From: Flaveria trinervia
Lineage: Eukaryota; Streptophyta; Magnoliopsida; Asterales; Asteraceae
Direction: 5' to 3'
DNA length: 64,000 nt
NCBI GenBank assembly: GCA_025506515.1
Contig: CM046442.1
Coordinates: 107,218,849 to 107,282,848, forward strand
The notes below the pieces were generated by a model. It saw only the letters and a list, made by a program, of their open reading frames with translations, had not been told where the DNA came from and ran no database searches. Each line of letters begins with the position of its first letter. Within the stretch, counting starts at the first letter, position 1. The translations under genes were made by a program, and so were the position numbers. Of the stretch, positions 43,340 through 55,393 are shown piece by piece.

Positions 43340-44130
43340 GAAAGAAAACTACTGAAGGTTTTGGTGTGGTCATCACTGTTTGAAACTACTGATGACGTGG
43401 TATTAACCTTCAGAGGTTTAAAACCTAACAGTGGTGGTGTTGTCATCAGTTGTTATAAAACACTGAAGACTTGGTTTTGACCATCAGACGTTGAAACAGC
43501 TGAAGTCTTGGTGTGAACCATCAGTAGTTGTGAAACTACTGAAGGTCTTGGTTTTGACTTCAAATGATGTAAACTGAGGACTTGGTGTTTGTCATCAGTA
43601 GTTGTGAAACTACTGAAGACAGTGGTTTTGTCATCAGTTGTTGTAAACAGCTGAAGACTTGGTGTTAGTCTTCAGTAGTTGTAAACTACTGAAGACATAG
43701 TTTTGGCTTCAGTTGTTTTAATGAAACAATAGTTGTATAACGACTGAAGAGAAATTTCTCATCAGCTGTTTTCGTCAATTCATAGCTTTTCAGCTATTTC
43801 ATCTGACCTCCACACTTACTCATCAGACTTAGATCTGAGTTTCAGACGTTTCATTGGTCATCAGTACTTTTCTGCATTTCTGACATCAGTAGTTGTAGCT
43901 ACATCAGCTGTTGTGACTACATCAGCTGTTGTAACTACATCAGCTTTTTTAACAAATAAAGTACTTGAGTACTGGGAGTTACTTAAGCTCCAGTAGTTTT
44001 AAAAACTTCTGAAGGGAGGATAACTTCAGTACTTATATATGACAATAATAAACTAATGATCATCAGTACTTGTGAGCTGAGATCATCAGTAGTTGTCACT
44101 TATTCTAGCTACAGCATACCAAGCCTTAGC
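43340..44130 (-). repeat. CAGTAGTT...AACTACTG palindrome block upstream of element B internal promoter
   Basis: Perfect inverted repeats CAGTAGTT-GTGA-AACTACTG at 43522-43541 and 43596-43615, CAGTAGTT-GTA-AACTACTG at 43673-43691, and many half-sites (CATCAG, CTACTGAAG, CATCAGCTGTTGT). The same half-sites occur in the B LTR upstream of TATA. Confidence 0.85.
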
Positions 44131-44346
44131 ACTAGGTTTTGGAAAGTTGTGCTATCCAAGGGCTTAGTGAAAATGTCTGCAAGCTCATTAGCACTAGGAA
44201 CAAATTTGGATCAATCAGACCTTTTTCAAAACAATCTCTAATAAATGGTGTCTGATTTCAATATGTTTAGTCCTAGAGTGCTGGACAGGATTCTTGACAA
44301 TACAAAGCTGAAGAGCTGTCCATCAACAATAAGGTCTTAGTCTCTG

Positions 44347-46012
44347 TTATGCCATAATCCAATAATTGGTTTTGAAGCCAGAGTACTTGAGATGTACAGC
44401 TTGCAGCAGCAATGTACTCTGCTTAGCAGTTGATGTAGCAACTGAGGTCTGCTTCTTACTCTGCCAAGAAATCAAGCAGTTGCCTAAGAATTGGCATCCT
44501 CCGGAAGTGGACTTTCTTGTCAACTTACACCCTGCATAGTCACTGTCAGAAAAAGCAACTAATTTACCAGAATGTCTAGTAGAATACCATAAACCTAGAG
44601 ATGGAGTGCCTTGCAGATATCTAAAGATCCTCTTGACTGCAATCAAATGAGACTCCTTAGGTGCACCTGAAATCTAGCACAAACATGTAGCAAACATAAT
44701 ATCTTGTCTAGAAGCTGTTAAGTACATCAAGGACCCAATCATACATCTGTAAAGTGTTTCATCAACCACTTTACCTTTCTGATCTGTATCTAGTTGTGTG
44801 GTGTTGCACATGGGAGTAAAACAGGGCTTACAGTTTTGTAAATCAAACTTTTCCAAAAGATCTTTTATGTATTTGGACTAATGAATGAAAATTCCATCAG
44901 CCTTTTGTTTGATTTGCAAACCCAGAAAGAACTGTAATTCTCCCATGGCCTCATTTCAAACTTGTGTTGCATCAACTTTGTAAAGGCATCACACAACTGT
45001 GGATCAGAGGATGCAAAAATAATATCATCTACATAAATTTGAACAAGTAGATTATGCTGCCCAGCTTTCTTAATGAATAAAGTCTTATCTATGGAGCCTC
45101 TAGTGAAATTATTTTCTAGAAGAATGTTTGATAATGTCTCATACCAGGCTCTAGGAGCTTGTTTCAACCCATAGAGAGCCTTATAAAGCTTATACACCCA
45201 ATTAGGATGTTTATTGTCCTCAAAACCTGGTGGTTGACATACATAAACCTCTTCTTTAATTTTCCCATACAAAAATGCACTTTTGACATCCATTTGAAAA
45301 ACTTTAAGGTTGTGATAAGCAGCATAATCTAAAAACAATCGAATTGCTTCCAGTCTGGCTACAGGGGCAAAGGTTTCATTATAATCAATACCTTCCTCTT
45401 GTGAAAACCCCTGTACAACCAGTTTGGCCTTGTTCTTAACAATAAGCCCATTTTCATCAGTTTTGTTCCTAAACACCCATTTAGTGCCTATTGCACACTT
45501 ACCTGGAGGTAGAGGAACCAGTTCCCACACTTGCTGTTTCTTGAACTGAAGAAGCTCAAGCTGCATGGCTTCAACCCATCCATTGTCCCTTAAAGCAATG
45601 TGATAGTTCTTTGGCTCTTGCTGACTAATGAAGAGAGCATAGAAGCAGAAATTTGACAATTGACTTCTTGTTGACACGCAAGCATTGATATCACCAATGA
45701 TTTGAGACATAGGGTGATTCTTCAGATCTTGGAACACAATAAGATCTGTGCAAGTCTTTGTAGCAGGCTCAGCAGCAACAGATGGTGATGGTGAAGCATT
45801 TCCTTGAAACCAATCAGTAGATGGTAATTCAAAGGAAGTTGAAGTTGTAGAAATCTCATTAGCATTTGTTGTGGATTGTGCTACTGGAGCTACAGGAACA
45901 TCAGGTCTAGCTGAATCAGGCAGTTGATCACTAAACTTGAAAAGGTGATTACTGATATCATCATCATCATCAGTAACACCAGATGGATGACTAGCTACAG
46001 AAGATGATGGAT
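44347..46012 (-). pseudogene. Element B reverse transcriptase and RNase H (broken)
   Basis: An unusually long open RT: WVEAMQLELLQFKKQ, GTKWVFRNK, GIDYNETFAPVAR, FQMDVKSAFLYG, YGLKQAPRAWYE and the intact active site QIYVDDIIFAS (about 45030). It shifts at about 44945 (MRPWENYSSF for the usual MGE.xFFLG), then MIGSLMYLTASRQDIMFATCLC, a TAG at about 44675, and VKRIFRYLQG, FSDSDYAGC, STSGGCQF. RNase H then degrades (AKQSTLLLQAV for the AEYIA block) and stops at 44347, so the C-terminus is truncated or unreadable. Confidence 0.92.
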
Positions 46013-46794
46013 TCATATGATCTGCAACAGCAGGCGGTTGATAAGGAACATATTGCAGAATGTCCAGATCAAACAACTCCATAGGGTTTTGTGGATTGTA
46101 TCCTTAGGGGATTCATTGAACTTCACATGCAAGGTTTCTTCAACTATCTTTGTCCGACAGTTAAATACTCTGTAAGCCTTGCAAGTGGATGAATACCCAA
46201 CAAAATACCCTGCATCCACCTTAGAATCAAACTTTTTGAGTTGATCCTTTGTGTTGAGAATGTAACAGGGACACCCAAATGCTCTAAAGAATGAAATCAA
46301 AGGGGCTAAATGATGTAAAACTTCATAAGGAGTTTTCATCAACCTCTGATTTACTAAGGCTCTATTCTGTACATAGCAGGTTGTATTGACAGCTTCAGCC
46401 CAAAAGGTCAATGGCAGACCAGAATCAGCCAACATGGACCTTGCAGCTTCAATGAGGGTCCTATTCTTTCTCTCCACTACTCCATTTTGCTCTGGAGTCC
46501 TTGGGATGCTATACTGCCTCTTGATTCCCTTTGACAAGTAAAACTCATCAAGAGTGTGGTTTCTGAATTCAGTGCCATTGTCACTCCTCACACACTTAAC
46601 TGGTAGGGAATACTACTTCTCAACGTGTACACAAAGTTCATAATGGACTGAGCAGCCTCATCCTTTGAATGCAAGAAGAAAGTCCATACATATCTAGAGT
46701 AATCATCCACAATTACCAGACAGTATTTCTTCTTTGCCATACTCATTACCTTCACAGGACCAAAAATCCATGTGCAGTAGTTGTAAGCAGGCAT
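46013..46794 (-). pseudogene. Element B integrase (broken)
   Basis: FGPVKVMSMAKKKYC and VDDYSRYVWTFF lead into a break at 46590, then RSDNGTEFRN (second Asp), RTPEQNGVVERKNRT (catalytic Glu), GLPLTFWAEAVNT, FRAFGCPCYILNTKDQLKKFD and GYFVGYS in a 192-codon frame. The first catalytic Asp region is altered (TWIFGPV for the usual MDFFGP). A shift near 46080 leads to the linker and RT frame. Confidence 0.9.
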
Positions 46795-47400
46795 TAGCCT
46801 TGGATTCTTCTATGGGTGGGAATGAAACTTTATGTTATTTCCCTTTTAAGCATGCGGTGCAGATTTCATCACAATTGAACTCCTTTATTCGAAGACCTCT
46901 CACTAAACTCTTGTGGATCAGCTGATTCATGTTTTTGAGATTAACATGACCCAGCCTTCTATGCCATAGTTTAGATTCTTGGAGAGAGGCCTTGGAGAAC
47001 AAGCATGGATGGCCTTTTAACTCAATTTTCTTTGACAAATCCAAGGCATATACTCTTCCTATCCTGTTGGCCTTCAGGAGAGTATTATCATCCAGTACTT
47101 TGTCAATCAGGCTCAGAACCTTGGAAGACAGAATCCTACAGTTCTGGCTTGTGAAAAGAGCAACATGTCCTTTGTCACACATCTGACTGACACTCAACAG
47201 ATTGTATTTGAGATTCTCCACATGGTTGACATCATCAAATCTAATATCTCCATTAGTCACAAATCCCTTTCCAATGATGTAACCTTTAGCATCATTTCCA
47301 AATGAGACAAATCCCTTCTTTCCTTGAGAGTAATCATGAAGAAGAGAGTTGCTCCCAGTCATGTGCATGGATCCTCCACTGTCCACATATCAGATGCTTC
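46795..47400 (-). pseudogene. Element B protease and GAG-pre-integrase
   Basis: YVDSGGSMHMTG (active DSG, about 47388) is preceded by TGA where the family has Trp. LKYNLLSVSQMCDKGH (about 47215) and LWHRRLGHVNLKNMNQLI (about 46960) follow, then a zinc-like C..C at the end (CDEICTACLKGK, about 46870). One 183-codon frame covers 47386-46835. Confidence 0.88.
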
Positions 47401-48922
47401 TTTGGCATGCTGAAGAACCCTGTGAAGGTGATGCATTTGAGCCGGAACCTCAGTAGACTCCAGGGCCATGAGAGCAAGATTTCCAAAAGGGTGTTCACCA
47501 CCATGTTGACTAGCACCAGCATAGTATTACTCAGTGTGACCATACAAGTTATCAGGTAAGCTACTCCAGTCAACGACTCCAGGTGTGAAGAAGCTGTGAT
47601 GAGGTTGTGATTGAGATGGAGATGGTTGAGGTTCTGGTAGTGCATGAGGTTGTGGTACTATAGGAGCTTGAACTTGATTTGACTGTGGCATATAATAGCG
47701 GGGATAAGGATATGGCTTTGACCCTGAGGAACAAAATATGCAGGAGATTGAGGGTGTGATGAATGACTAGAACCAGCAGAATTTTGCCCTTGGATTGTGA
47801 ATTGTTATTTGGAAAAGTCAAAAAGGGTGCAGAGGTGTTAGATCCAGTTGATCTACACTCTCTTGCAAAGTGTCCAAGCCTGTGGCATTTGTGACACTTC
47901 AACTTGCTCTTGTCAAAACCGACTTTGGTTTTGTCAGAGAGTCCAGGAAATTTCCTGCCAGTTCTCTTGTAGAATTTCTGAGATCTGATATTGATCAAGG
48001 CCATTTGGCTCAAAATATCCATCTTTTCTAAATCATCATCAGCAATGCCCTTCAAATCATCCATGATAAAGCATAGATTGTCACTATTATTACCAGAATG
48101 ACAATCAACACTCACAAAGGCATGATTAGAATTGTTTGAGGTGAAATCAATATGCTCATCATAGTGGCATTCTGATCCTGCATACTCTGACTCATGACTT
48201 ACCAAGGCAGTGTTTCCTCGTACAAAGTCATCAGTGAGCTTTCTAGATGATGACAGTTTTCGTTTATGTTCTATCTCTCTCTCAAATGTGAGCAATTTCC
48301 CATGGAGTTGGGTGAGAGATAGTTTGTCCAAATTTGCACTAGAGCGTAGGACAATAGTATATGTGTCCCATCTCTCAGGCAGTGATCTGAAAAATCTGTT
48401 ATTCATCTGGCTATTGGTGTACTCATGTTTGACCATTTTTAATTCAGAGATCAAACAAGAGAACCGCTCAAACTGTTGAGTCAGTGACTCACCCTTCCTA
48501 TGAGAGAATGTCTCATATTGTTAGGCAAGGATTTCTCTATTATTTGCCAAGACCTCATCTGTTCCTCCAAATTGTTCTTTCAAGGCATTCCAGAGGTCAT
48601 GGGCAGTTTCATAATGCATTAGCCCAGAATAGATTTCATTAGGCAGTGCCATGGCCAGAATTCCATGGGCTTTTGCATCAATCTCAAATTATTCTTATCC
48701 ATCTGAGTATTGCTCCCTCCTCTTCAGAACCATTTGATTGGTTTCCGGGTTATTCACCATAGGCTTGTGTGGATCATGTACCACTGATGTCCAACAACCT
48801 GAGCTGGTAACAGACAGGTGATGGAGCATTCGTCGTTGCCATATGTTATACTCACTCCTAACCAGCATTGGAGGCTTGGTTGAGGAACCAGTATTGTGAG
48901 GATCATTGGAAGGAGTAGTCAT
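47401..48922 (-). pseudogene. Element B gag (broken)
   Basis: ATG at 48922 (MTTPSNDPHNTG, then NIWQRRMLHHL, typical of copia gag N-termini). TGA/shift near 48697 is followed by HGILAMALPNEI and LISELKMVKHEYTNSQMNN; a 294-codon frame runs 48454-47570. It has the gag-polypeptide core, a coiled-coil segment, MDDLKGIADDDLEKMD and one CCHC knuckle CHKCHRLGHFAREC (about 47895). Frames after 47800 are scrambled. Gag is shorter than in C and D, and a second knuckle is not seen. Confidence 0.88.
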
Positions 48923-49136
48923 TTTAGGTCCAAATACAATTTAATTCAAGCTTTTAAAAGATTTTACACAGACCACAACAGACTCAATGAAAACCAAGAA
49001 TAAATCTCAGGATGAATGGCCAAAAACACAGAAAATTCAATCTCTATAACCGTTTCTTGCAAAAATGCTAATTCAATCAAACTTGGATCTTGGATAGCAG
49101 TTTCAATGATCAATTATTAGATCGATCAATGATTAA

Positions 49137-49151
49137 CCTGCTCTAATACCA
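49137..49151 (-). other. Primer binding site of element B
   Basis: Minus strand TGGTATTAGAGCAGG, a near match to the tRNA-iMet primer site, 2 bp after the 5' LTR. Confidence 0.9.
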
Positions 49152-49153
49152 TT

Positions 49154-49980
49154 TGACAGGATCAGTGATCTCAAGTTTGATGGATTAGAGTGTAACGCAG
49201 CGGAATAAGATCAAGAATTAGACAAATTATAGCAAGAATTTGATATTCGTATGCATTAAGAACAAATACGGTTGTAACGAGAGAATATATTTCTGTGAAA
49301 AGGAATGTTTCAATTATATCAAATGTTTCTGCTCAATCATTCACATATTACAATTAGGTTGACACTCCTTATATAGAGTGCAATCACTACTGATATCACG
49401 GGATAGTGACATCTGGTAGATTTATTACAAAAATAACTAACACTTAACAAACTACTGAAATGTTCACAACTACTGAGAACATATCAGAGAGTGCTAAGCA
49501 CAAAATATAAACCTAATGATGCTAAACTACTGAAACTAAACTACTGAACTAAACTACTGATTACAAAACTACTGAAAAGGGAAAATATAAAACTACTGAA
49601 AGAAAACCGTCACAACTACTGAAGAAGACCTCTTCAGCTGTTGTGACAACGTCTGATACTTGGTCTTCAGTACTTGTCTTCAGCACTTGTCTTCAGACTA
49701 TCTTCAGTACTTGTCTTCAGACTTTGTCTTCAGCACTTGTGTCTTCAGACTTTGTCTTCAGCACTTGTCTTCAGACTTTGTCTTCAGCACTTGTGTCTTC
49801 AGACTTTGTCTTCAGCACTTGTGTCTTCAGACTTTGTCTTCAGCACTTGTGTCTTCAGATTGTCTTCAGCTCTTGTGTCTTCAGACTTTGTCTTCAGCAC
49901 TTGTGTCTTCAGCAGTTGTTGTGACGTCTGTGGGACTTAAGGTTTTTCTGATCCGGCTCATTGGTACTTTTGGTCCAACA
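49154..49980 (-). repeat. Element B 5' LTR
   Basis: Plus-strand TGACAGGATC to GGTCCAACA, 827 bp. TATATAA on the minus strand at 49375-49369. CTTCAG units start at 49665, 49678, 49691, 49702, 49715, 49728, 49743, 49756, 49769, 49782 and 49797 (mostly 13- or 15-bp steps). Fewer units than the 3' LTR explain its shorter length. Confidence 0.95.
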
Positions 49981-50680
49981 GTTTGCCTCCTCCACGACAT
50001 GTGGAATTTCGTATAGAGTTGGTTCCTAGAGCTACACCGGTAGCAAAGTCGCCATATCGGTTAGCACCATCTGAGATGCAAGAGTTATCTAGTCAGTTAC
50101 AGGAACTACTGGACAAGGGTTTTATTCGGCCGAGTCACTCACCATGGGGAGCACCAGTGTTATTTGACAAAAAGAAAGATGGGTCGTTCCGAATGTGTAT
50201 CGATTACCGTGAGTTGAACAAGTTAACTGTGAAGAATCGGTATCCTCTACCCACGATCGACGATCTGTTTGACCAGCTGCAAGAACCTTCGTATTTCTCC
50301 AAGATCGACCTTCTTTCTGGATATCATCAACTAAGGGTTTTCGAGGAGGACATACCGAAAACAGCATTTAGAACTCGTTATGGGCACAATGAGTTCTTGG
50401 TCATGCCATTTGGGCTGACTAACGCACCAGCTGTGTTTATGGACCTAATGAATCAGGTGTGTAAACCTTACCTGGATAAGTTTGTGATCATGCTCATAGA
50501 TGATATACTTATCTACTCCCGATCAAAAGAGGATCATGAAGAACACCTTCGGGCAATACTAGAACTGTTACGGGAAGAGAAACTTTTCGCCAAGTTCTCG
50601 AAGTGTGAATTCTAGTTGCGAGAAGTGAAGTTTTTGGGTCATGTGGTTAATGAGGATGGGATTCATGTATCGAAGCGGTG
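49981..50680 (+). pseudogene. Element G reverse transcriptase (broken)
   Basis: Resumes PPPRHVEFRIELV after element B. RVT_1 landmarks: SPYRLAPSEMQEL, SPWGAPVLFDKKKDGSFRMC, YRELNKLTVKNRYPLP, FSKIDLLSGYHQLRV, VMPFGLTNAPAVF and the active-site MLIDDILIYS (about 50485-50520). Open for 210 codons, then TAG at 50613-50615 inside KCEF.LREVKFLGH. After 50670 (DGIHVSKR) a deletion and shift remove the end of the thumb region. Confidence 0.93.
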
Positions 50681-51300
50681 AAGAAATGGGATACACCTCA
50701 GACGTCTTTAGAGATATGGCAGTTCTTAGGATTGGCCAGATATTATCGTCGTTTCATTGTGAATTTTTCAAAGATCACTCAACCGTTAACACTGCTGACT
50801 CCGAAAGACAAAAAGTTTGATTAGGGACATGCACAAGAACAAGCATTCCAAATGTTGAAAGAGAAGTTGTGCAATGCACCGATGTTGTCCCTCCCAGACA
50901 GAACTAACAATTTTGTGGTATACTGCGATGCTTCACTTCAAGGATTAGGATGTGTACTAATACAGAAGGACAAGGTGATTGCCTACGCTTCTCGACAACT
51001 TAAGGTGCACGAAAAGAACTATACAACCCATGATTTGGAGTTGGGCGTTGTAGTATTTGCACTTAAGATATAGAGGCATTACCTGTATGGAACTAAATGC
51101 ATCATCTACACTGATCATAAGAGCCTGCAACATATCCTGGATCAGAAAGAGCTTAATATGTGTCAATGACGTTGGGTAAAGCTTCTTAGTGACTACGATT
51201 GTGAAATCCGGTATCATCCAGGGAAAGCCAACGTTGTGGCTGATGCTTTGAGCTGCAAAGAACGCGCAAAACCACTACGTGCTCGAGCATTGGGATTGAC
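50681..51300 (+). pseudogene. Element G RNase H (broken)
   Basis: FLGLARYYRRF (about 50727) leads into the RT/RNase H connection. RNase H shows VVYCDASLQGLGCVL, VIAYASRQLKVHEKNYTTHD and LELGVVVFALKI, a TAG at 51071, then YTDHKSLQHI, a TGA at about 51167, and YHPGKANVVADALS. The catalytic Asp and Glu positions are mostly kept. Two stops inactivate it. Confidence 0.9.
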
Positions 51301-52180
51301 TATACAAACGAATTTAAAAGCTCAGATCCAAATTGCACAAAATGAGGCATTGAAAGAAGAAAACCTTGCGGGAGAAGAATTTCAAGGGTTGGATAAACAA
51401 ATGATTTGCAAGGATGATGGTGTACAATACTTCATAGATCGTATATGGGTACCCAGATGGGGAGGTGTACGTACCTTGGTCATGGATGAAGCACACAAGA
51501 CACGATATTCTATCATCCTAGTGCAGACAAGATGTACCACGATCTTAAGGATCTGTACTGGTGGCCAGGCATGAAGAAAGACATTGCTATGTACGTAAGC
51601 ATATGCTTGACATGCTCGAAAGTTAAAGCTGAACATCAGAAACCATCAGGATTATTACATCAACCTGAAATTCCCGAGTGGAAATGGGAGAACATAGCTA
51701 TGGATTTTATTACCAAACTCCCTAGTACGAGCAGTGGGCATGAGTTGATATGGGTCATAGTGGATCGGATGACGAAGTCAACTCATTTCTTGCCGATCCA
51801 AGAAGACTACAAAAATGGATAAATTAGCGAGATTGTACACAAAGGAGGTCGTGACAAGACACGGAGTACTGGTGTCGATCATATCCGACCGTGACAGCCG
51901 ATTTACTTCACGATTTTGGCAGACACTGCAGAAAGCGATGGGCACTCGATTAGATATGAGCACAGCCTATCACCCTCAGACCGATGGCCAAAGTGAACAA
52001 ACTATACAAACATTAGAAGACATGCTAAGAGTGTGTGTAATCGATTTTTGTGGTAGTTGGGACACTCATTTACCGTTGATTGAGTTCTCTTACAACAACA
52101 GCTACCATACCAGCATTGGATGTGCTCCGTTCGAAGCATTGTATGGAAGGAAATGTAGATCACCCGTTTGTTAGGCCGAG
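51301..52180 (+). pseudogene. Element G integrase (broken)
   Basis: The HHCC region (MDEAHKTRYSI, then after a shift MYHDLKDLYWWPGMKKDI and CLTCSKVKAEHQ) is followed by WENIAMDFITKLP (first Asp), a shift at about 51815, IISDRDSRFTSRFW (second Asp) and AYHPQTDGQSEQTIQTLEDM (catalytic Glu). SYNNSYHTSIGCAPFEALYGRKCRSPVC ends in TAG at 52174. The catalytic triad is readable, but three defects break the frame. Confidence 0.92.
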
Positions 52181-52735
52181 ATTGGTGAAAGTCAACTAAC
52201 AGGCCCAGAGATCATTCAAGAAACAACCGATAAGATTTTCCAAATCAAAGACAGACTAAAAGCTGCTAGAGATCGCCAAAAGAGCTATGCCGACAACCGT
52301 CGGAAGCCTCTAGAAATTAACATTGGAGATCACATTTTACTCAAAGTCTCTCCTTGGAAAGGAATTGTTCCGTTTGGAAAGAAAGGGAAGTTAGCCCCAA
52401 GATATGTAGGACCATTCGAGATTACAAAAAGGATTGGCCAATGGCTTACCGATTAAGGTTACCACAAGAACTCAGCGGTGTGCATGATACCTTCCATGTG
52501 TCGAACCTCAAGAAGTGTTTGGCTGATGAATCATTTCACGTACCAATTGAGGACATCAAAATTGATGAAAAGCTTCATTTTGTTGAGGAACGCATTGAGA
52601 TCATGGATCAAAAGGTCAAGCAATTAAAGCGCAATAGAATACCATTTGTTCACATGAGATGGAATTCAAAACGAGGGCCAGAGTTTACATGAGAATGGGA
52701 AGATCAAATGAAACTTAGATATCCACATCTATTCG
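52181..52735 (+). pseudogene. Element G integrase tail with chromodomain-like end
   Basis: AEIGESQLTGPEII, DRQKSYADNRRKPL, GDHILLKVSPWKGI and KLAPRYVGPFEI form the GPY/F module. A shift near 52450 leads to VHDTFHVSNLKKCLADESF, then the chromodomain-like LHFVEERIEIMDQKVKQLKR and RWNSKRGPEFTWE (with TGA in place of Trp at about 52690). Chromoviral tails guide insertion toward heterochromatin marks; here it is inactive. Confidence 0.85.
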
Positions 52736-52785
52736 AGGATGACACTCTTGGACCTAACTCTAGCTGAATTTCGTGACGGAATTCT

Positions 52786-52801
52786 CTCAACTGGGGGATA
52801 C
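52786..52801 (+). other. Polypurine tract of element G
   Basis: CTCAACTGGGGGATAC directly before the LTR start TGTGACATCC. Confidence 0.88.
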
Positions 52802-55388
52802 TGTGACATCCGTCACCACACGGTCCGTCAATTAACATGATTATCTGTTAACTTTTCTTTGATCATTCATTCCTCATCTTATTTACTCTTGTGTGGATAT
52901 CCTACTTGCTTTAATATCTTTATGCTTGTGCTTCCATCGTGAAAGTGTGCTATGCTTAAGACTTTTAGAAATTCCATCATTGTTATCACCAAATTTATCG
53001 ATTTTATATAATATTATTGTCATTAATAAAACCATTTTTAAGTTATCAATTATCATTAAATACATTTTTAACACTAATATAACTAACCTATTTACGTCGT
53101 TTTCAACCGAAACAAACTTTGGGAACTCGGGGGCTAAGTGCAGGGACTAAAATTGACATTTTGCAAACTTGGTATATAAAAACCCCATTTCCAGCCCTAG
53201 CCTCATTTCATCTTCTTCTTCTTCATTCTTCTTCATTCTTCTTCACTTCACATCTTCTTCTTCTTTGCACCAAAACCGCCCCGTTTCGTCTTGTTTTCAT
53301 CGCCTAGACTTCGTCTACAACCTAGTCTACTCCATCCATGCAGGTAGACGACCTTGGTTGTCCCTTTCTTGCTCGTTTTTCTGTTGTCCATTTCTAGGGT
53401 TTCAGGTGTTCGGGTTCAACGCCAACACAAGAGGTCGTGTGGGTGTGTGTGATGTCTTCCTGCGTGTGCTTCCTGTTTGCGTGTGTTTGTAGTGTGTTTC
53501 TGGAAGTTCATGTTGTGTAAAACTCGTGCTCGGGGCAGCCAAAGGCTGCTCTACATTTCAGCAGTCGCGAACCTACAGTTCAGGCGACTGGGTCTGTCAT
53601 GCGACTAAGCCATACGACTGGGTGAGTCATGCGATTGAGTCATGCGATTGTGTCATTCGGGCGACTGAGTTGTGCGACTGGGGAAGTCATGCGACTGAGT
53701 CGTGCGATCGAATGAATGTGTGTCATTGACTCAATGCGGATGAACGTTGTGTCTGATTGAGTTAATGCGGATGAATGTTGTGTGCGATTGAGTCATGCGA
53801 CCGAATGAATGTATGCGATTGTGCGTGTATCGCACGACTAAAGGCCAGTCGTACGAATGAAGGTTAAGTCATACGAATGAAGCTGATTCGTACGAATGAA
53901 GGTGATTCGTGCGTATGGAGGTTAAGTCGTGCGATTGGGTGTTGTGTGGTACGACTGAATGCCAGTCGCGCGAATGAAGGCACAATCGTACGAATGAGGG
54001 TTGATTCGTGCGAATGGAGTGTTGAGTTGTGCGTCTGGTCTGTTATGCGATTGAATTTGTTGTGTGTGTCAATCCCTTCTATTTGACGTGTGATGTTCAG
54101 GTAACATTAACACATTTGTCATTGCTTGACCACAAAGATTAAAGTCAACGCTATCAACATGCAAATACTATTCCAATTAAATCAACCTCACATTTTACAA
54201 TTATCAAAAACCCATTTAGGACTACAAATATTTAACAAGTACTTTCTCTCATAACAATGGGATCTTTACACAAATATCATCGGCAATGTCGACTACTTCT
54301 AGTACTTGGATCTACATAAAATCTGATACGTGTGTCCTCTTGTGTGTGTTACCCACGACCGACCCGATGCAACCCGAACCGACCAAATGTTACTATGTGC
54401 TTTATACATATCATTAATGCTTAACAATAGCTGTTCATAGGTGTTTGACTGTTTATTACATACAACTGTTGGGAACTTTGATCATCCATACTTACCACTT
54501 AACAAGTGAGTTTCGTGGCCCCTTTTTTTATGCTTATACAACTTTTCAATCACTTACAAACATGGGGGAAAAGTATGCTCACCCGTTTTCTATGTTGTAC
54601 AACATACATACAATTTACATACTTAGAATCAAAATGCTACTATTTTGTGAGTACTTATCTAACACATGCTCGAGTCTGCTGTGTTGTTCTTTCTTACAGC
54701 CATTTAATTCCAGTGTGGAACCGAAAGATAGGTATTGGTAGTACTACTGGGTTGACACCCCCACCCTCGTTGTTGGTATACTAGTTAGTACCAACAGTTG
54801 CCAGGAACGGGCCTTGGGTGAATATATTCCGACAAGATTGTTTGGGTATGTCATTAGGTTTGGTTGTAAAGCTCATGTCATGTGATTTTGCTTACTTATA
54901 ACTGTATCACGGTATTCCGCCACAACTATTATACGACATCAATTACTTATTTATATTTAAAGTTGCGAGCTCACCAACAATTTATTGACCATTTTGAGCA
55001 TATATTTTCAGGTGATCATGCTAATTGAAGATCTAGGTGTGCTACCTTAGTGGAGACCTTAGGATGCATTTTGAGACTAAACATTGTCTTTTGGAAAACA
55101 TTGTTGTAGTTTGTCTTAAACAACATTATACTTTTGTAACTTGTTCCCGGGTTGTGGGAATTGCATACAATGTTATCATCTTTGTTTATGTGAATCATTT
55201 AACATGCTTATGCTAATGTCTATGTTGTCGTGAATATTGACTAAACACGACACAAGTAGCCTTGTTGCCGGGTGTCATCATGACACACTTGTCATCATTA
55301 TTATATTGCATCTCTATCGCTTACCATGTGTTATGACGATCCCGTCTCGTTACATCCCCGTGTTTCCGCTCTTAGCGGGGGTGTGACA
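52802..55388 (+). repeat. Element G 3' LTR
   Basis: TGTGACATCCGTCACC to GCGGGGGTGTGACA, TG...CA ends, 2587 bp. TATATAAAAA at 53173. The A/D-type palindrome block is at about 53580-54060. Confidence 0.95.
53580..54060 (+). repeat. A/D-type palindrome array in element G 3' LTR
   Basis: GTCATGCGACTAAGCC, GAGTCATGCGATTGAG and GTTGTGCGACTGGG units, then CAATGCGGATGAA and TCGTACGAATGAAG units. It is equivalent to 34587-35030, with small deletions and substitutions. Confidence 0.8.
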
Positions 55389-55393
55389 AATAG
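55389..55393. other. Target-site duplication of element G (right)
   Basis: AATAG against AACAG at 33796-33800. Confidence 0.85.

Larger units (their letters stand above)
38881..49980 (-). mobile_element. Element B: third Sirevirus-type Ty1/copia family, inserted in G
   Basis: An 11.1-kb minus-strand element with LTRs 49980-49154 and 39733-38881, PBS 49151, gag, protease, integrase, RT, third ORF and PPT. Perfect GTTTG duplication and nearly identical LTRs make it the youngest insertion here. Even so, several stops and shifts are present. Confidence 0.95.
33801..55388 (+). mobile_element. Element G: Ty3/gypsy chromovirus (Tekay/Del-like), inserted in D's RT
   Basis: LTRs 33801-36364 and 52802-55388 (about 2.6 kb), PBS 36365, gag, protease, RT, RNase H, integrase in Ty3 order, a chromodomain-like tail and PPT 52786. 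Long LTRs and the tail point to the Tekay/Del clade. Element B plus its duplication (38881-49985) interrupts it; without B it is about 10.5 kb. Stops and frameshifts throughout. Confidence 0.92.

Noticed and set aside
53169..53492. Ser/Phe-rich ORF after the G 3' LTR TATA
   Set aside because: Translation of a TTCTTC-rich leader; the 5' LTR copy is not open in the same way.
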